Assembly: GCA_004297165.1 (NCBI GenBank)
Contig: SCUJ01000006.1
Span: 1,426,464-1,490,463, forward strand
Direction: 5' to 3'
DNA length: 64,000 bases
DNA from: Gammaproteobacteria bacterium
GTDB taxonomy: Bacteria > Pseudomonadota > Gammaproteobacteria > Eutrophobiales > Eutrophobiaceae
The notes beneath the pieces were generated by a model that was not told the origin of the DNA, did no database searches, and saw only the letters and a program-made list of their open reading frames with translations. This document shows positions 45,367-55,249 of the stretch, one piece after another. A program made the translations under genes and the position numbers. Position 1 is the first letter of the stretch. Every line of letters starts with the position of its first letter.

Positions 45367-45708
45367 TCAGGCCTTCTTGGTCCAGCTCATGCACCAACCC
45401 TTCGCGGACACTGTCTTGCCGGGGAAGAGCATGCAGGGACGCCAATCGCCGGCATCCGCCTGGATGAACTGGCAGTTGGTGCAGTCCTGATCCGCCGCAG
45501 CCACACCCATCTTGTCGACGCGCGTGGCCTTGGCGGCGTCATGCACGTATTTCAACGCCACAGCAGTCGCGTCGGATTCCTCGACATGGGGCAGATCCTG
45601 GGCCAAAGCGAACGGGATCTTGACCAAGCCGACTACCGAGGACAAGGCGACAGTTTTCAGTATCAGGCCGGTAGCGCGACGACGCCCGGCATCGAAATTA
45701 TTGCTCAT
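45367..45708 (-). CDS. High-potential iron-sulfur protein (HiPIP), Tat-exported
   Basis: 113 residues. A twin-arginine signal (GRRRATGLILKTVALSSVVG) directs export of the folded protein to the periplasm. The mature part has the four HiPIP cysteines: DCTNC, then CMLFPGKTVSAKGWC, spaced C-x2-C-x12-C-x13-C for one high-potential [4Fe-4S] cluster. HiPIP carries electrons, for instance to a photosynthetic reaction centre or terminal oxidase; which one applies here is not known from this window. AGGAG is seven bases before the chosen ATG at 45706-45708; a 22-residue N-terminal extension has no support. Divergent from fimT. Confidence 0.93.
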   Translation of the reverse strand: MSNNFDAGRRRATGLILKTVALSSVVGLVKIPFALAQDLPHVEESDATAVALKYVHDAAKATRVDKMGVAAADQDCTNCQFIQADAGDWRPCMLFPGKTVSAKGWCMSWTKKA

Positions 45709-45995
45709 GTTGGACTCCTGAATAGATAACAAGTTTGCCATCGTAAGTAAAACCAACCAGACATCATTCCACATCTTGACCGACAGTCTCTGCCGGAATT
45801 GGTTCGGGAAATTGGCGCTGACAGGTCAGAAAAAATAACACGCGCGAATTATACCAAGTTAACCTGAATAAATAACACAGCCGAGTAATGTCGCATCATC
45901 TCCGGATCGGTCACCCCTGCCATTCGTCAGGAATTTACTACCGTTGACGACATGGCGGGCAACATCGCCGAATCGCCTGGCATAAGATAGCGCTC

Positions 45996-46484
45996 ATGAA
46001 CAGACATGCCGGCTTCAATATCCTTGAACTGATGGTTGCCCTCGCGGTAATGGGCGTCATCACTGTGTTGGCTGTGCCCGCGTTCGGCGAACTCGTAAAG
46101 AATAACCGGCTCGCAACACAAGCGAACGATATGATCAATTCCCTTCATTACGCCCGCAGTGAAGCGGTGAACCGGGGCAGTAACATCAGAATTGAACCTC
46201 TGACCGCAGGCACCACCTGGACCACCGGATGGCGGGTCTGCATCGATGTAAATGTCGATAACGACTGCGTGGATGTCACCGACATCATCCTGAGAAATTT
46301 TGATCGCATCGAAGGCGCCAGTCTCATCAGTTCGCAGAATTCCATTACCTACAGGCCGGCAGGGGATATCACTGCCGCCACCACCCTGACGCTCACTGCG
46401 ACTGAATGCACCGGGGAACACATCCGCACCATCAGTTTGCTGGCCTCAGGCCACCCGAATCTTACGCGTAACGCTTGTCCATAG
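45996..46484 (+). CDS. fimT: Type IV pilus minor pilin, FimT/GspH type
   Basis: 162 residues with a short leader and prepilin site AG|FNILELMVALAVMG; E5 and the following hydrophobic helix are conserved. The rest is the GspH-type beta domain (SEAVNRGSNIRIEPLTAG). FimT/FimU-type minor pilins help prime the pilus. It is first in the plus-strand cluster fimT-pilV-pilW-pilX-pilY1-pilE. The pilV TTG or ATG start overlaps or abuts its end, arguing for translational coupling. Confidence 0.9.
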   Translation: MNRHAGFNILELMVALAVMGVITVLAVPAFGELVKNNRLATQANDMINSLHYARSEAVNRGSNIRIEPLTAGTTWTTGWRVCIDVNVDNDCVDVTDIILRNFDRIEGASLISSQNSITYRPAGDITAATTLTLTATECTGEHIRTISLLASGHPNLTRNACP

Positions 46485-46492
46485 GTATTAAA

Positions 46493-46954
46493 ATGCGCTC
46501 CAGTTACCAGCCATTGTCTCGGATGTCAGGCTTCTCCCTGATGGAAGTGCTGATCGCCATGCTGATCCTTTCCATCGGTCTGTTGGGGCTTGCCGCGCTC
46601 CAGGCCACGTCCCTCAAAACCAACCAGGAGGCCTATCAACGCACCCAGGCAACATTTCTCGCCTATGACATGATCGATCGCATCCGGGCTAACCGGGCGC
46701 GGGCCTTGGCTGGTAACTACGATCTCGCAATGGCTGACGACGCCCCGGCCGGCGCCGCAATCGATGATGTCGACGTTGCCAACTGGCTGAATGTTTATGT
46801 CGCGGCGCTAATGCCGGCTGGCGACGGGTCCATCGACTGCACAACGACGGCCGGGTCCTGCACCATCACCGTTCAGTGGGATGCCAGCCGTACCGGCGGG
46901 GCCGCGACCGATAGCGCAGATATCATGCAATTCGCCTTTACATCAGAGATCTAA
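46493..46954 (+). CDS. pilV: Type IV pilus minor pilin PilV
   Basis: 153 residues. Prepilin site SG|FSLMEVLIAMLILSIGLLGLAALQ with E5 conserved, and the characteristic PilV segment TNQEAYQRTQATFLAYDMIDRIRANR. It belongs to the minor-pilin complex that primes pilus assembly. The ATG at 46493 is just after the fimT stop; a TTG at 46475 in the same frame is possible and would overlap fimT. Spaced three bases from pilW. Confidence 0.9.
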   Translation: MRSSYQPLSRMSGFSLMEVLIAMLILSIGLLGLAALQATSLKTNQEAYQRTQATFLAYDMIDRIRANRARALAGNYDLAMADDAPAGAAIDDVDVANWLNVYVAALMPAGDGSIDCTTTAGSCTITVQWDASRTGGAATDSADIMQFAFTSEI

Positions 46955-46957
46955 CCC

Positions 46958-48040
46958 ATGATCGGCACCAAGCCCCGCAGCCTTCAAGATGGTTTCTCGC
47001 TGATCGAATTGATGACCGCCCTGGTGTTGGGTCTGATTCTTACCGGCGGCGCCATCCAGATCTTCATCAGCAGCAAGGCCACGTACCGGACGGAAGCGGC
47101 CCTGGCGCGGATCCAGGAGACCGGGCGTTTCATCGTCGATTACATGGCCCGGGAGGTCCGCATGGCCGGGTACACCGGTTGTTCCAGCCGGGGAAACATC
47201 ACGCCCAACATCATCGCCAACAATCCCCCGCCCCTCGCCCTTAACAACGCGAACGCCCTGCTGGGATACAACGTCACTGGTGTGGATACCTGGTCGCCTG
47301 GCATTCCGGCGAGCATCCAGTTCGGACTCCAGGGGATTAACGGCGATGGAATCGCGGATAGCGATGTCATCAACATCATGCGGGCGGACGAATGCGGCGC
47401 TACCGTAGTAGGCAACTGGGATGTCACCAATGCCAATGTGCAAGTGGCCTATCCCAATACCTGCGGCTTCGAACAACACCGGCCGGTGATCATCTCGGAC
47501 TGCGTCAATACCGACATCTTCCAGATCGTAAGCAATCCCAACGCCAGCGGAAATAAACAGACACTTACCCACAGTAATTCCGGTAATACTGGTAATTTCC
47601 TGGCCCAGAACTACGGCCCTGATTCCCAGATCTCCGTCCCCCGTTCCAACTCCTTCTTCATCGCGCCCGGCACCAGCGGAGAACCGGCGCTGTACATGGC
47701 GTCCTGGCATACCAACGATGATGACGATACCGTGGATACAGATGATTTCGACATCATGGAACTGGCGGATGGCGTGGAAGATCTCCAAATCCTCTACGGA
47801 GAGGATACGGGCGGTGGGGATCTGTATGCCGACAGCTATGTGGCGGCCAGCGCCGTAACCGACTGGTCGGCGGTCAGAAGCGTACGCATCATGCTCCTGT
47901 TGCGGAGCGATGACCGGGTCACCGAGGAACCGCGGGCAATCACTTTCAATGGCGCCGTGGTCAACAGCGGCGCCGGTGCCGACCGCCGCCTGCGCATGGT
48001 CTATATCTCTACTGTCACGGTCCGCAACCGCTTACCCTAA
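46958..48040 (+). CDS. pilW: Type IV pilus minor pilin PilW
   Basis: 360 residues. Prepilin site DG|FSLIELMTALVLGLILTGGA with the PilW-typical RTEAALARIQETGRFIVDYM, and a large extracytoplasmic domain. PilW minor pilins are larger than FimT and PilV, as here. With PilX and PilY1 it sits at or near the pilus tip. Three bases from pilV and 12 before pilX, so the genes form one transcript. Confidence 0.9.
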   Translation: MIGTKPRSLQDGFSLIELMTALVLGLILTGGAIQIFISSKATYRTEAALARIQETGRFIVDYMAREVRMAGYTGCSSRGNITPNIIANNPPPLALNNANALLGYNVTGVDTWSPGIPASIQFGLQGINGDGIADSDVINIMRADECGATVVGNWDVTNANVQVAYPNTCGFEQHRPVIISDCVNTDIFQIVSNPNASGNKQTLTHSNSGNTGNFLAQNYGPDSQISVPRSNSFFIAPGTSGEPALYMASWHTNDDDDTVDTDDFDIMELADGVEDLQILYGEDTGGGDLYADSYVAASAVTDWSAVRSVRIMLLLRSDDRVTEEPRAITFNGAVVNSGAGADRRLRMVYISTVTVRNRLP

Positions 48041-48052
48041 GGGAGTTCGCTG

Positions 48053-48559
48053 ATGATCCTTTCACATCACAATCAGTCCGGCGCCGCCCTGATCGTCTGC
48101 CTCATGTTGCTGTTGATCATGACCCTGATCGGGGTCAGCGCCATCACCAGTTCCACCATGGAAGAAAAGATGGCCGGCAACGTCCTCAACAAACACCTGT
48201 CGTTTCAGGCCGCCGAGACCGCCCTGCGCACGGGCGAGACTGTCGCCGCTGGGCTCGCTGCGGATACCGTCTTTGACGGGACCGGAGGCCTTTACCCGAG
48301 ATCCAATGTTGACGACACCGATTACCCCATCTGGGAAAACGCCGCCACCTGGGTGAATGCCGTTTCAGACCCGGCGCTGGCCCAGCAACCCCAGTACATC
48401 ATCGAGAATTTCGGGACCGCACCGCGCGATGCCAATTGCATGCTGGAAGTACCGCTTAAGGCAGGCTGTCTGCTCCCCGTCTACCGTGTTTCGGCGCAGG
48501 GATGGGGACTCAATACCAACGCCGTATCCTTGATCCAGACCACCTACAAGCAATTGTAA
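48053..48559 (+). CDS. pilX: Type IV pilus assembly protein PilX
   Basis: 168 residues. Its N-terminus QSGAALIVCLMLLLIMTLIGVSAI is PilX-type: no conserved E5, but the typical G-A-A-L segment followed by the STMEEKMAGN motif. A soluble domain with two cysteines completes it. It interacts with PilY1 and minor pilins. GGGAG precedes the ATG. It is followed by pilY1 with a 45-bp gap. Confidence 0.88.
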   Translation: MILSHHNQSGAALIVCLMLLLIMTLIGVSAITSSTMEEKMAGNVLNKHLSFQAAETALRTGETVAAGLAADTVFDGTGGLYPRSNVDDTDYPIWENAATWVNAVSDPALAQQPQYIIENFGTAPRDANCMLEVPLKAGCLLPVYRVSAQGWGLNTNAVSLIQTTYKQL

Positions 48560-48604
48560 TCAGGATGGCCGTGTGCCGCCTGTCTCTCACAGGAGATCGT
48601 CATC

Positions 48605-51600
48605 ATGAAGTTGCAAAAGACCGGACTCAACGGGAATAAGCTGAAATGGCTACTGCTGGGGATTCTGTCCGGCATGAATGCCGGGGCAGCGCCCTTGAAT
48701 CTCCCCGACGTGCCCCTGTTCGTCTCCAACGTCAAGGAACCGCCGCTTATCCTGCTCACCATGGGCCGGGACCACAAGCTCTATTACGAGGCCTATAACG
48801 ACGCCTCGGACCTCAACGACGACGGCAATCTGGATATTCGTTACGACCCTTCCATCGACTATTACGGTTATTTCGATTCCAGCAAGTGTTACACCTATTC
48901 CTCGACCGATACCAGATTTGAACCCACGGTCTTTACCAGCGACAAGACATGCAGCGGCGCGTTTGAATGGAGCGGCGATTTTCTGAATTACCTGACCACC
49001 TCCAGGATGGACGCCCTGCGCGGCGTGCTCTACGGTGGGTACCGCAGCACCGATACTGCTTCACTCACCGTCCTGGAGCGGAGCTACATCCCCCAGGATG
49101 CCCATAGTTGGGGCAAGGAATACACCAGTATCGCTGTGGATGGTTTTGACATCCGGGATTACACCCCTCTGGATTTACCAGCGACCGACAAGCGCCACCT
49201 GTTCGCCAATACGACATTAGGATCCTCCAGTACGGTGGGAGCACCTCTACTTAGAGTCCTTAACGATTCCCCCTACAGGGTATGGGAATGGCTGTCCATC
49301 GAGCGGCCCGTTGCTGGTAGTAAATGTGTCAACCAGAGCACCAATTGCGTGACCGCCGCGCCAACTCCAAGCTATGTCATCGTCCCGGCAAGCGCCACGG
49401 AAGGGTTGAGCGACATCACCCGACAAGTCTATAAAAATACCGGTTGCGGCAGCGGCTGCGATCAGACACCGGACAACTACTCCGAAATGGATGCCTTCCA
49501 AACCGTTGCCGTCGGGAACGGGGTTTTCGGTTCCGACACACCCACCAATATCGATAATGCCAACAGTGACGATGACTTTACCAGTCCGCCTCTCACAAAT
49601 GACTATTTCACCCTGATAACAGGCACTCTGAACATAACCCTTGGGGGCTCGTATTACTTTGGAGTCGATGGCGACGATGGCGTGGAATTTTCCATCGACA
49701 CCACGGGTGACGGATTTACCTCGACGGATGTCATAGCCACTTTTTACGGTTCGCACGGTTTCAGCAGCTCGCCAAGCACCCACAGCGGTCTCGTGATACT
49801 CCCTCCCGGCAGTTATGACTTCCGTTACCGGCATGCCGAGGATGGCGTCGACGCCGGTTTCAAACTGTTCTGGGCCCCGCCCACCGGCGGCGTCGCCAGC
49901 ACCATGACGGACTTCACCGTACGGGTAAAAGTCTGCGTCTCCGGACTGCTCGAGTCCAACTGCAAGCAATATCCGGACGGCAACTACAAGCCAACCGGGA
50001 TCCTGCATCAGTACGGAGAAAACGACAGCATGAAGTTCGGTCTGTTGACGGGTTCCTATAAAAAGAATCTCAGCGGCGGCATCCTGCGCAAGAAGATGGG
50101 ATCGTTCACGGATGAGGTTAATATCAACACTGACGGCACACTGACAAGTACAGTAGGCATCATCAAGACCATCAACAATCTCAGGGTCATTGGTTTTAGT
50201 GGCGGAGGCACTTATACGCATGATTCCAATTGCGGCTTCGTCTTCAACCAACCCCGAGTAGAAGGCGATTGCCGGCTCTGGGGCAACCCCATCGCCGAGA
50301 TGATGTACGAAGGGACTCGCTATTTCGCCGGCAAGGCGACGCCGACCTCGGATTTCACATTTACTACCACTGGCACGGATGACGCCACTCTGGGTCTGCC
50401 CTTCCCCGCCTGGGATAATCCCTACGATCCCACCACCGGCGCCAACGAATGCGCCCTGCCCATGCAACTCGTGATCTCGGACATCAACCCCTCCTACGAC
50501 ACCGACAAACTGCCGGGGGTGAACAGCAACTTCGGCAGTTTCACCGGGGATGTGACCGGACTGGATGTGGAGGATATCGCCGATTCCGTCATCACCCCGA
50601 ATGAACCCGAGATCCCCGGCAATCACTTCATCGGCCAGGTGGGGGCGACTTATAACGGCGCACCCACCCCCAAGACCGTGACCACCGTGGGTGCGATCCG
50701 CGGCCTTGCCCCGGAGGAACCCACCAAGCAGGGTGGCTACTACTCCAGTTCTGTCTCGTATTTTGGCAAGAACGAGGACATCAATCCCGTCACGGGCAGC
50801 CAGCATATCACCACGCTCGCTGTGGCGGTCGCTTCACCCCTGCCTAAATTCGAGATCCCGGTGGCGGGTAAAATCGTCACCCTGGTGCCCTTCGCCAAAT
50901 CCGTCGGCGGTGGGTCCTGGGGCATCAATAAAAATGAGGGGCAGTTCCAGCCCACCAATGCCATTGTCGATTTCTACGTCGAGGATATTGCCAACACCAA
51001 TGCCCTGAACGCCGACCCAGGCACCAACAATGGTCTGCCTTACTACAAATTCCGCATCAACTTCGAGGACGCCGAGGCGGGCGCGGACCATGACATGGAC
51101 GCCATTGTGGAGTATACATTCTTCGTCGATGATAACGGCACAGCAAGCGATAACTCCGACGATACCGTATCCGTCGAACTCAACTCCTTGTATGCCGCGG
51201 GGTCCGTAATTCAGCACTTGGGCTATGTCATCTCCGGCACGACCACGGATGGGATCTACCTGGAGTTACGGGATACCGATACCGCCAGCGGGAGCGATGT
51301 GGATTATTTCCTGGATACGCCAAATACCGCCTCAACCGCGTTGCCCTTAACCAGCAACCGGAGCTTTACTCCAGGCTCGACCACCGCCGCCACGCTGATG
51401 AAGGACCCGCTGTGGTACGCCGCGAAGTGGGGCGGTTTCCAGGATTCGAATGACAATGACCTGCCGGACCAGCAATCCGAGTGGGACGAGGACAGCGATG
51501 GGATCCCGGATACCTATTTCCTGGTTACCAACGCCGGCAAACTCAAGGAACAACTTGACGCCACCTTCCAGAAGATTACCGAGCTGGTGGGGGCATCGGC

Positions 51601-53653
51601 CTCGTCCGTGGCCATCAACTCCACGGTTTTGCGCACCAACGCCAGACTCTACCAGGCCAAGTTCAATACCGCCGACTGGTCCGGCGAGTTATCCGCCTTC
51701 ACCCTTAACTCGGACGCGACCATCAATAGCGAGGTATGGCGGGCTACGGAACACATACCGGATGCCGCAAGCCGCAAGATATTCACTTCCGTTGATAAAA
51801 GCGGGACGCTCACCCCCATACTTTTCAACGACAGCGACGCGGACCTGGTCGCGGCGATCGGCAGCACAGATCTCGTTAATTATCTGCGCGGCGATGCCGC
51901 CAATGAGTTGGCAAACGGCGGACTCTTCCGGGATCGAAGTGTGCGCCTGGCGGACATTATCAATGCCTCGCCAGTGTCGGTCGGCGCCGACAATTTCTTT
52001 TACAATGTGCTGTCCACAGCGAATGGCGGCGCCGCTTATAACTCCTATCTTGCGCAGAAGGTGAATAACTATAAGGATACCGACGACAAGACTTTTTCCA
52101 TCGTCTTCGCCGGCAGCAATGACGGGATGATACATGCCTTCCAGGACACCTGGGATACGGATCCGAGCAATGCCGGCAAGGAGATATTCGCCTATGTTCC
52201 CAGCGTCCTCCACGGCGGCCTGAGCGAGCTTGCCTCCACCGGTTACGACCATCGATATTATGTGGACGCCTCTCCCTTCGTGAGCGATGTCTTTTTCGAC
52301 TTCGACAGTGACGGCGTGCCCGAGGCCACCGACTGGCGCACCATGTTGGTCGGCGCCTTGGGCGGCGGCGGCCGCTCCGTTTACGCCATCGATGTAACCG
52401 ATGTCCATACACTGGTTACTTCTGACGTCGATACTTTCGATATCAGCGACGTCATGTGGGAATACAATGTCACCGATCCCACCAGCGTCAGCAGTTCCGA
52501 TCACAGCGAACAGATGGGATACATCATGTCTCAGCCACAACTGGTGCTGTTGAACAACGACAAATTTGCGGTCATCTTCGGCAACGGCTACAACAGCTAC
52601 AGCCACAGGGCGCAACTTTTCATCCTGGACGCGGAGACCGGCGCCGAGATCAAGGTGATCGATACCGAAGTTGGAAGTTCCGGCACGCCCAACGGTCTCG
52701 CCATGCCCTTCCTCCTGGATGAGAATGGCGATCGCAAGGTCGATACCGTTTACGCCGGGGACCTGCTAGGCAATATGTGGAAATTCGACCTGAAGGGGGG
52801 TAGCGTCAGTTCCTGGGGCGTGGCCTACAAGACGGGCAGTACCCCCAAACCGCTCATCACCATTGCGGACGGACTTGGCGCGGCACAGGCGATCACGACC
52901 AGACCTGTCGTGGTCAAACATCCCACTTCAGGGTTTGTCGTCCTGTTCGGCACCGGCAAATACCTGGAAACAGGCGATAATATTTTGCCACTATCCCCAC
53001 AGGAGCAGTCTTTCTATGGCGTCCGGGACAGCGGCGCGAAGATTACCACCGGCCGGAGCGAGTTGCTGGAGCAAACCATTCTGGCCGAAATAGATATCTA
53101 TGACGATCACGACACTCCGGCTACGGGTGACGATACGTTCCTGAATACTACACGCGTGGTCACCGAGACTCAGGTCGATTACACAGTCGACAAGGGTTGG
53201 TTCATTGACCTGGTTTCGCCCAATCCCGCGGATCCGCCGGTGCCGCCCTCCTTTGCCAAGGGCGAGATGGTAATCTCAAATCCGCTGACCCGGTTCGAGC
53301 GGGTGATCTTCACCACTTTCATCCCTCCCGAAGACCCCTGCACCGATGCCGGCGGCACCGCGGTTTTGATGGAAGTGGATGCGGTCAATGGAGCCCGGCT
53401 GGAAAACTCGGTATTTGATCTGAATAACGATAGCGTGATCGATGCAGAGGATTTTGTCGATCTTGAAGGCATTGCAGTCCCCGGCAGTGGTATATTCATT
53501 CCTGCCACCCTGGCTTCTCCAGCCGTCATCTCCGCTGAAGACGCCAGCAAGGAATTCAAACTGACTTCCGGGATCTCGGGCACCATAACAACGACTCAAG
53601 AAGCGACCGGAGGCATAACTGTCGGCCGTCAATCCTGGCGCCAGATCAGATAG
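48605..53653 (+). CDS. pilY1: PilY1-type pilus tip adhesin with inserted PA14-like domain
   Basis: 1682 residues, larger than most PilY1. A Sec signal (GNKLKWLLLGILSGMNAGAA), then the conserved PPLILLTMGRDHKLYYEAYN start and an EF-hand-like DLNDDGNLDIRYD loop near residue 75. Residues ~324-426 look like a PA14-type sugar-binding module (YYFGVDGDDGVEFSIDTTGD, ILPPGSYDFRYRHAEDG). Calcium-loop-like motifs (DEDSDGIPD near 962, DFDSDGVPEATDW near 1232) and the C-terminal PilC-type beta-propeller (AYVPSVLHGGLSELAS, YYVDASPFVSDV) follow. It should sit at the pilus tip and control retraction or adhesion. AGGAGA precedes the ATG. Confidence 0.92.
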   Translation: MKLQKTGLNGNKLKWLLLGILSGMNAGAAPLNLPDVPLFVSNVKEPPLILLTMGRDHKLYYEAYNDASDLNDDGNLDIRYDPSIDYYGYFDSSKCYTYSSTDTRFEPTVFTSDKTCSGAFEWSGDFLNYLTTSRMDALRGVLYGGYRSTDTASLTVLERSYIPQDAHSWGKEYTSIAVDGFDIRDYTPLDLPATDKRHLFANTTLGSSSTVGAPLLRVLNDSPYRVWEWLSIERPVAGSKCVNQSTNCVTAAPTPSYVIVPASATEGLSDITRQVYKNTGCGSGCDQTPDNYSEMDAFQTVAVGNGVFGSDTPTNIDNANSDDDFTSPPLTNDYFTLITGTLNITLGGSYYFGVDGDDGVEFSIDTTGDGFTSTDVIATFYGSHGFSSSPSTHSGLVILPPGSYDFRYRHAEDGVDAGFKLFWAPPTGGVASTMTDFTVRVKVCVSGLLESNCKQYPDGNYKPTGILHQYGENDSMKFGLLTGSYKKNLSGGILRKKMGSFTDEVNINTDGTLTSTVGIIKTINNLRVIGFSGGGTYTHDSNCGFVFNQPRVEGDCRLWGNPIAEMMYEGTRYFAGKATPTSDFTFTTTGTDDATLGLPFPAWDNPYDPTTGANECALPMQLVISDINPSYDTDKLPGVNSNFGSFTGDVTGLDVEDIADSVITPNEPEIPGNHFIGQVGATYNGAPTPKTVTTVGAIRGLAPEEPTKQGGYYSSSVSYFGKNEDINPVTGSQHITTLAVAVASPLPKFEIPVAGKIVTLVPFAKSVGGGSWGINKNEGQFQPTNAIVDFYVEDIANTNALNADPGTNNGLPYYKFRINFEDAEAGADHDMDAIVEYTFFVDDNGTASDNSDDTVSVELNSLYAAGSVIQHLGYVISGTTTDGIYLELRDTDTASGSDVDYFLDTPNTASTALPLTSNRSFTPGSTTAATLMKDPLWYAAKWGGFQDSNDNDLPDQQSEWDEDSDGIPDTYFLVTNAGKLKEQLDATFQKITELVGASASSVAINSTVLRTNARLYQAKFNTADWSGELSAFTLNSDATINSEVWRATEHIPDAASRKIFTSVDKSGTLTPILFNDSDADLVAAIGSTDLVNYLRGDAANELANGGLFRDRSVRLADIINASPVSVGADNFFYNVLSTANGGAAYNSYLAQKVNNYKDTDDKTFSIVFAGSNDGMIHAFQDTWDTDPSNAGKEIFAYVPSVLHGGLSELASTGYDHRYYVDASPFVSDVFFDFDSDGVPEATDWRTMLVGALGGGGRSVYAIDVTDVHTLVTSDVDTFDISDVMWEYNVTDPTSVSSSDHSEQMGYIMSQPQLVLLNNDKFAVIFGNGYNSYSHRAQLFILDAETGAEIKVIDTEVGSSGTPNGLAMPFLLDENGDRKVDTVYAGDLLGNMWKFDLKGGSVSSWGVAYKTGSTPKPLITIADGLGAAQAITTRPVVVKHPTSGFVVLFGTGKYLETGDNILPLSPQEQSFYGVRDSGAKITTGRSELLEQTILAEIDIYDDHDTPATGDDTFLNTTRVVTETQVDYTVDKGWFIDLVSPNPADPPVPPSFAKGEMVISNPLTRFERVIFTTFIPPEDPCTDAGGTAVLMEVDAVNGARLENSVFDLNNDSVIDAEDFVDLEGIAVPGSGIFIPATLASPAVISAEDASKEFKLTSGISGTITTTQEATGGITVGRQSWRQIR

Positions 53654-53664
53654 AGGAATTACAA

Positions 53665-54126
53665 ATGAAAGATCTCAGTAAACAACGCGGGGTTACCCTA
53701 ATCGAATTGTTGATCGTAGTCACTATAATCGCCGTCCTGGCGGCGATTGCGATCCCTTCCTACAACAACTACGTCATGCGGGCCAGGCGCACGGAGGCGC
53801 GCGGGAACCTGCAGGAGCTTTCCCAGTATCTGGAAAGATATTTCACCGAGAATGGCCGTTACGATCAGGACCGCGGCGGCACGGCGTTCAGTCTGCCCTT
53901 CAACAAATCGCCCAAGGAGGGAGCGGCGACTTTTTATAACATCACCTTTGCCGCGGGTCCCGCCCAGAGCTCCTATACCTTGAAGGCGACTCCAACCGGC
54001 GCCCAGACAATCGATACTGCCTGCGGCGCATTGACCCTGGCCCACACCGGGACCAAGTGCATCCTGAACGGCACGAAGTGTTCCAATGTCGTCGCCGATC
54101 AGGCAGTCGTAGGGGAATGCTGGTAG
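53665..54126 (+). CDS. pilE: Type IV pilin (PilE-like)
   Basis: 153 residues. A class III leader and prepilin site RG|VTLIELLIVVTIIAVLAAIAIPSYNNYV; the +1 residue is valine rather than the usual phenylalanine, while E5 is present. The globular part has a C-terminal cysteine set (DTACGALTLAHTGTKC, KCSNVVADQAVVGECW) like the disulfide loop of PilE. It may be the major pilin or a PilE-type minor pilin, as seen beside pilY1 in several Gammaproteobacteria. AGGA lies seven bases before the ATG. Confidence 0.9.
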   Translation: MKDLSKQRGVTLIELLIVVTIIAVLAAIAIPSYNNYVMRARRTEARGNLQELSQYLERYFTENGRYDQDRGGTAFSLPFNKSPKEGAATFYNITFAAGPAQSSYTLKATPTGAQTIDTACGALTLAHTGTKCILNGTKCSNVVADQAVVGECW

Positions 54127-54129
54127 GTT

Positions 54130-54594
54130 CTAGTCACACCACTTTTCGATATTGGCCTCGGCTGCCTTGATCCGGGCAGCATGTTCTTCATCGGTAGTCC
54201 GGGTGACATTCCCGGACTCATCCACGGATCGCAGTCGGCCAGCCGTCTGCAATTTTTGCAGCTTGGCCCTGGAGTTGTCGCAATTCTCCGCCTTTATCTC
54301 CTGAAATTCCCGCTTTTTTTGCCTTGCCTCGGCCTCTTTTGCCTGTTGTTGATCGCTTTTGTTCAGTTGCAGCCGCAGATCATGCAACCTTTTTAACTGC
54401 TTTGCGGACGCCCCGCCTGCCGTTGTCTCGACGGTCTCCGTCTCTATATCTCCTGGCGGAGGCGTCTCGGAATAATGCACATTCCCTTCCGCGTCCTTCC
54501 ACTTATAGACCTCTGCGGCGACCGAGGGATAACCAGCGAGGAGGGTCCATGACACCAGGGTCATCCCACATAACAGTCTTGTGGCATGTTTCAT
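54130..54594 (-). CDS. DUF4124 protein with signal peptide
   Basis: 154 residues. A signal peptide (about 1-27) is followed by the DUF4124 core EVYKWKDAEGNVHYSETPPPGD (Y-K-W-x-D-x-x-G-x-x-x-Y-S), then a coiled-coil stretch (QLKRLHDLRLQLNKSDQQQA) and a charged C-terminal part. The DUF4124 family is periplasmic and of unknown function. The chosen ATG at 54592-54594 places the signal peptide at the N-terminus. It is convergent with pilE with three bases between the stops. Confidence 0.88.
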   Translation of the reverse strand: MKHATRLLCGMTLVSWTLLAGYPSVAAEVYKWKDAEGNVHYSETPPPGDIETETVETTAGGASAKQLKRLHDLRLQLNKSDQQQAKEAEARQKKREFQEIKAENCDNSRAKLQKLQTAGRLRSVDESGNVTRTTDEEHAARIKAAEANIEKWCD

Positions 54595-54757
54595 ATCGCC
54601 ATACTCTCCGAATATCGATGCGAACAGTATTGGGAAACTCAAAGCTTTGGACTCGAATCCTCGCTGCCTGTTCGAAACGGCGAGGCACAGCATCAATGAT
54701 AGATGCTGTTACGGGAGAAAATCCATGAGAAAGGGAGGTGAGTTATACATGATGAAT

Positions 54758-54833
54758 TGGTGGGCCGTGTAGGGGTCGAACCTACGACCTTGGGATTAAG
54801 AGTCCCCTGCTCTACCAGCTGAGCTAACGGCCC
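54758..54833 (-). tRNA. tRNA-Lys (CTT)
   Basis: 76 nt including encoded CCA. The acceptor stem GGGCCGT pairs with ACGGCCC, the anticodon loop CTCTTAA gives CTT, and the T-loop is GGTTCGACC. It is the last of a cluster of four minus-strand tRNAs. Confidence 0.96.
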
Positions 54834-54866
54834 GGTGGAATGTCATGCGGCAATACCCAAAATAAT

Positions 54867-54943
54867 TGGGGTGAGCGATGGGGCTCGAACCCACGACCAC
54901 AGGATCCACAATCCTGCGCTCTGCCAACTGAGCTACGCTCACC
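54867..54943 (-). tRNA. tRNA-His (GTG)
   Basis: 77 nt including encoded CCA. The extra 5' G (G-1) opposite C73 is encoded, and the anticodon loop TTGTGGA gives GTG. T-arm GGGTTCGAGCCC. Confidence 0.95.
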
Positions 54944-55027
54944 ATGAAACGCATGCGAGTGGCGCTTGCCGTACCGGTGTAAAGCCCACTCATCCCCTGA
55001 AATTCTATCCAAAGACGTTCCGGCATC

Positions 55028-55104
55028 TGGTACGCCTGGCAGGATTCGAACCTGCTACCCTCGGCTTAGAAGGCCGATGCTCTATCCAGATGAGCTACAG
55101 GCGC
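55028..55104 (-). tRNA. tRNA-Arg (TCT)
   Basis: 77 nt including encoded CCA. Anticodon loop CTTCTAA gives TCT, T-arm CAGGTTCGAATCCTG. The first acceptor pair appears to be G-U. Confidence 0.94.
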
Positions 55105-55172
55105 ATGTCCAAAGACATACCTATATAGTATATCGCGTACGCGGCCGGCACAGCGCGCACCATTATCGATTT

Positions 55173-55249
55173 TGGTCGGGGCAGAGGGATTTGAACCCCC
55201 GACCCTCTGCTCCCAAAGCAGATGCGCTACCAGGCTGCGCTATGCCCCG
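55173..55249 (-). tRNA. tRNA-Pro (TGG)
   Basis: 77 nt including encoded CCA. Acceptor stem CGGGGCA / TGCCCCG, D-arm with TAGCGCAGCCTGGTAGCGC, anticodon loop TTTGGGA gives TGG. First of the Pro-Arg-His-Lys tRNA cluster. Confidence 0.96.

Noticed and set aside
49247-50806. Minus-strand open frame of 519 codons opposite pilY1
   Set aside because: Shadow of pilY1 codon usage; no domain, no ribosome-binding site, and pilY1 is intact.
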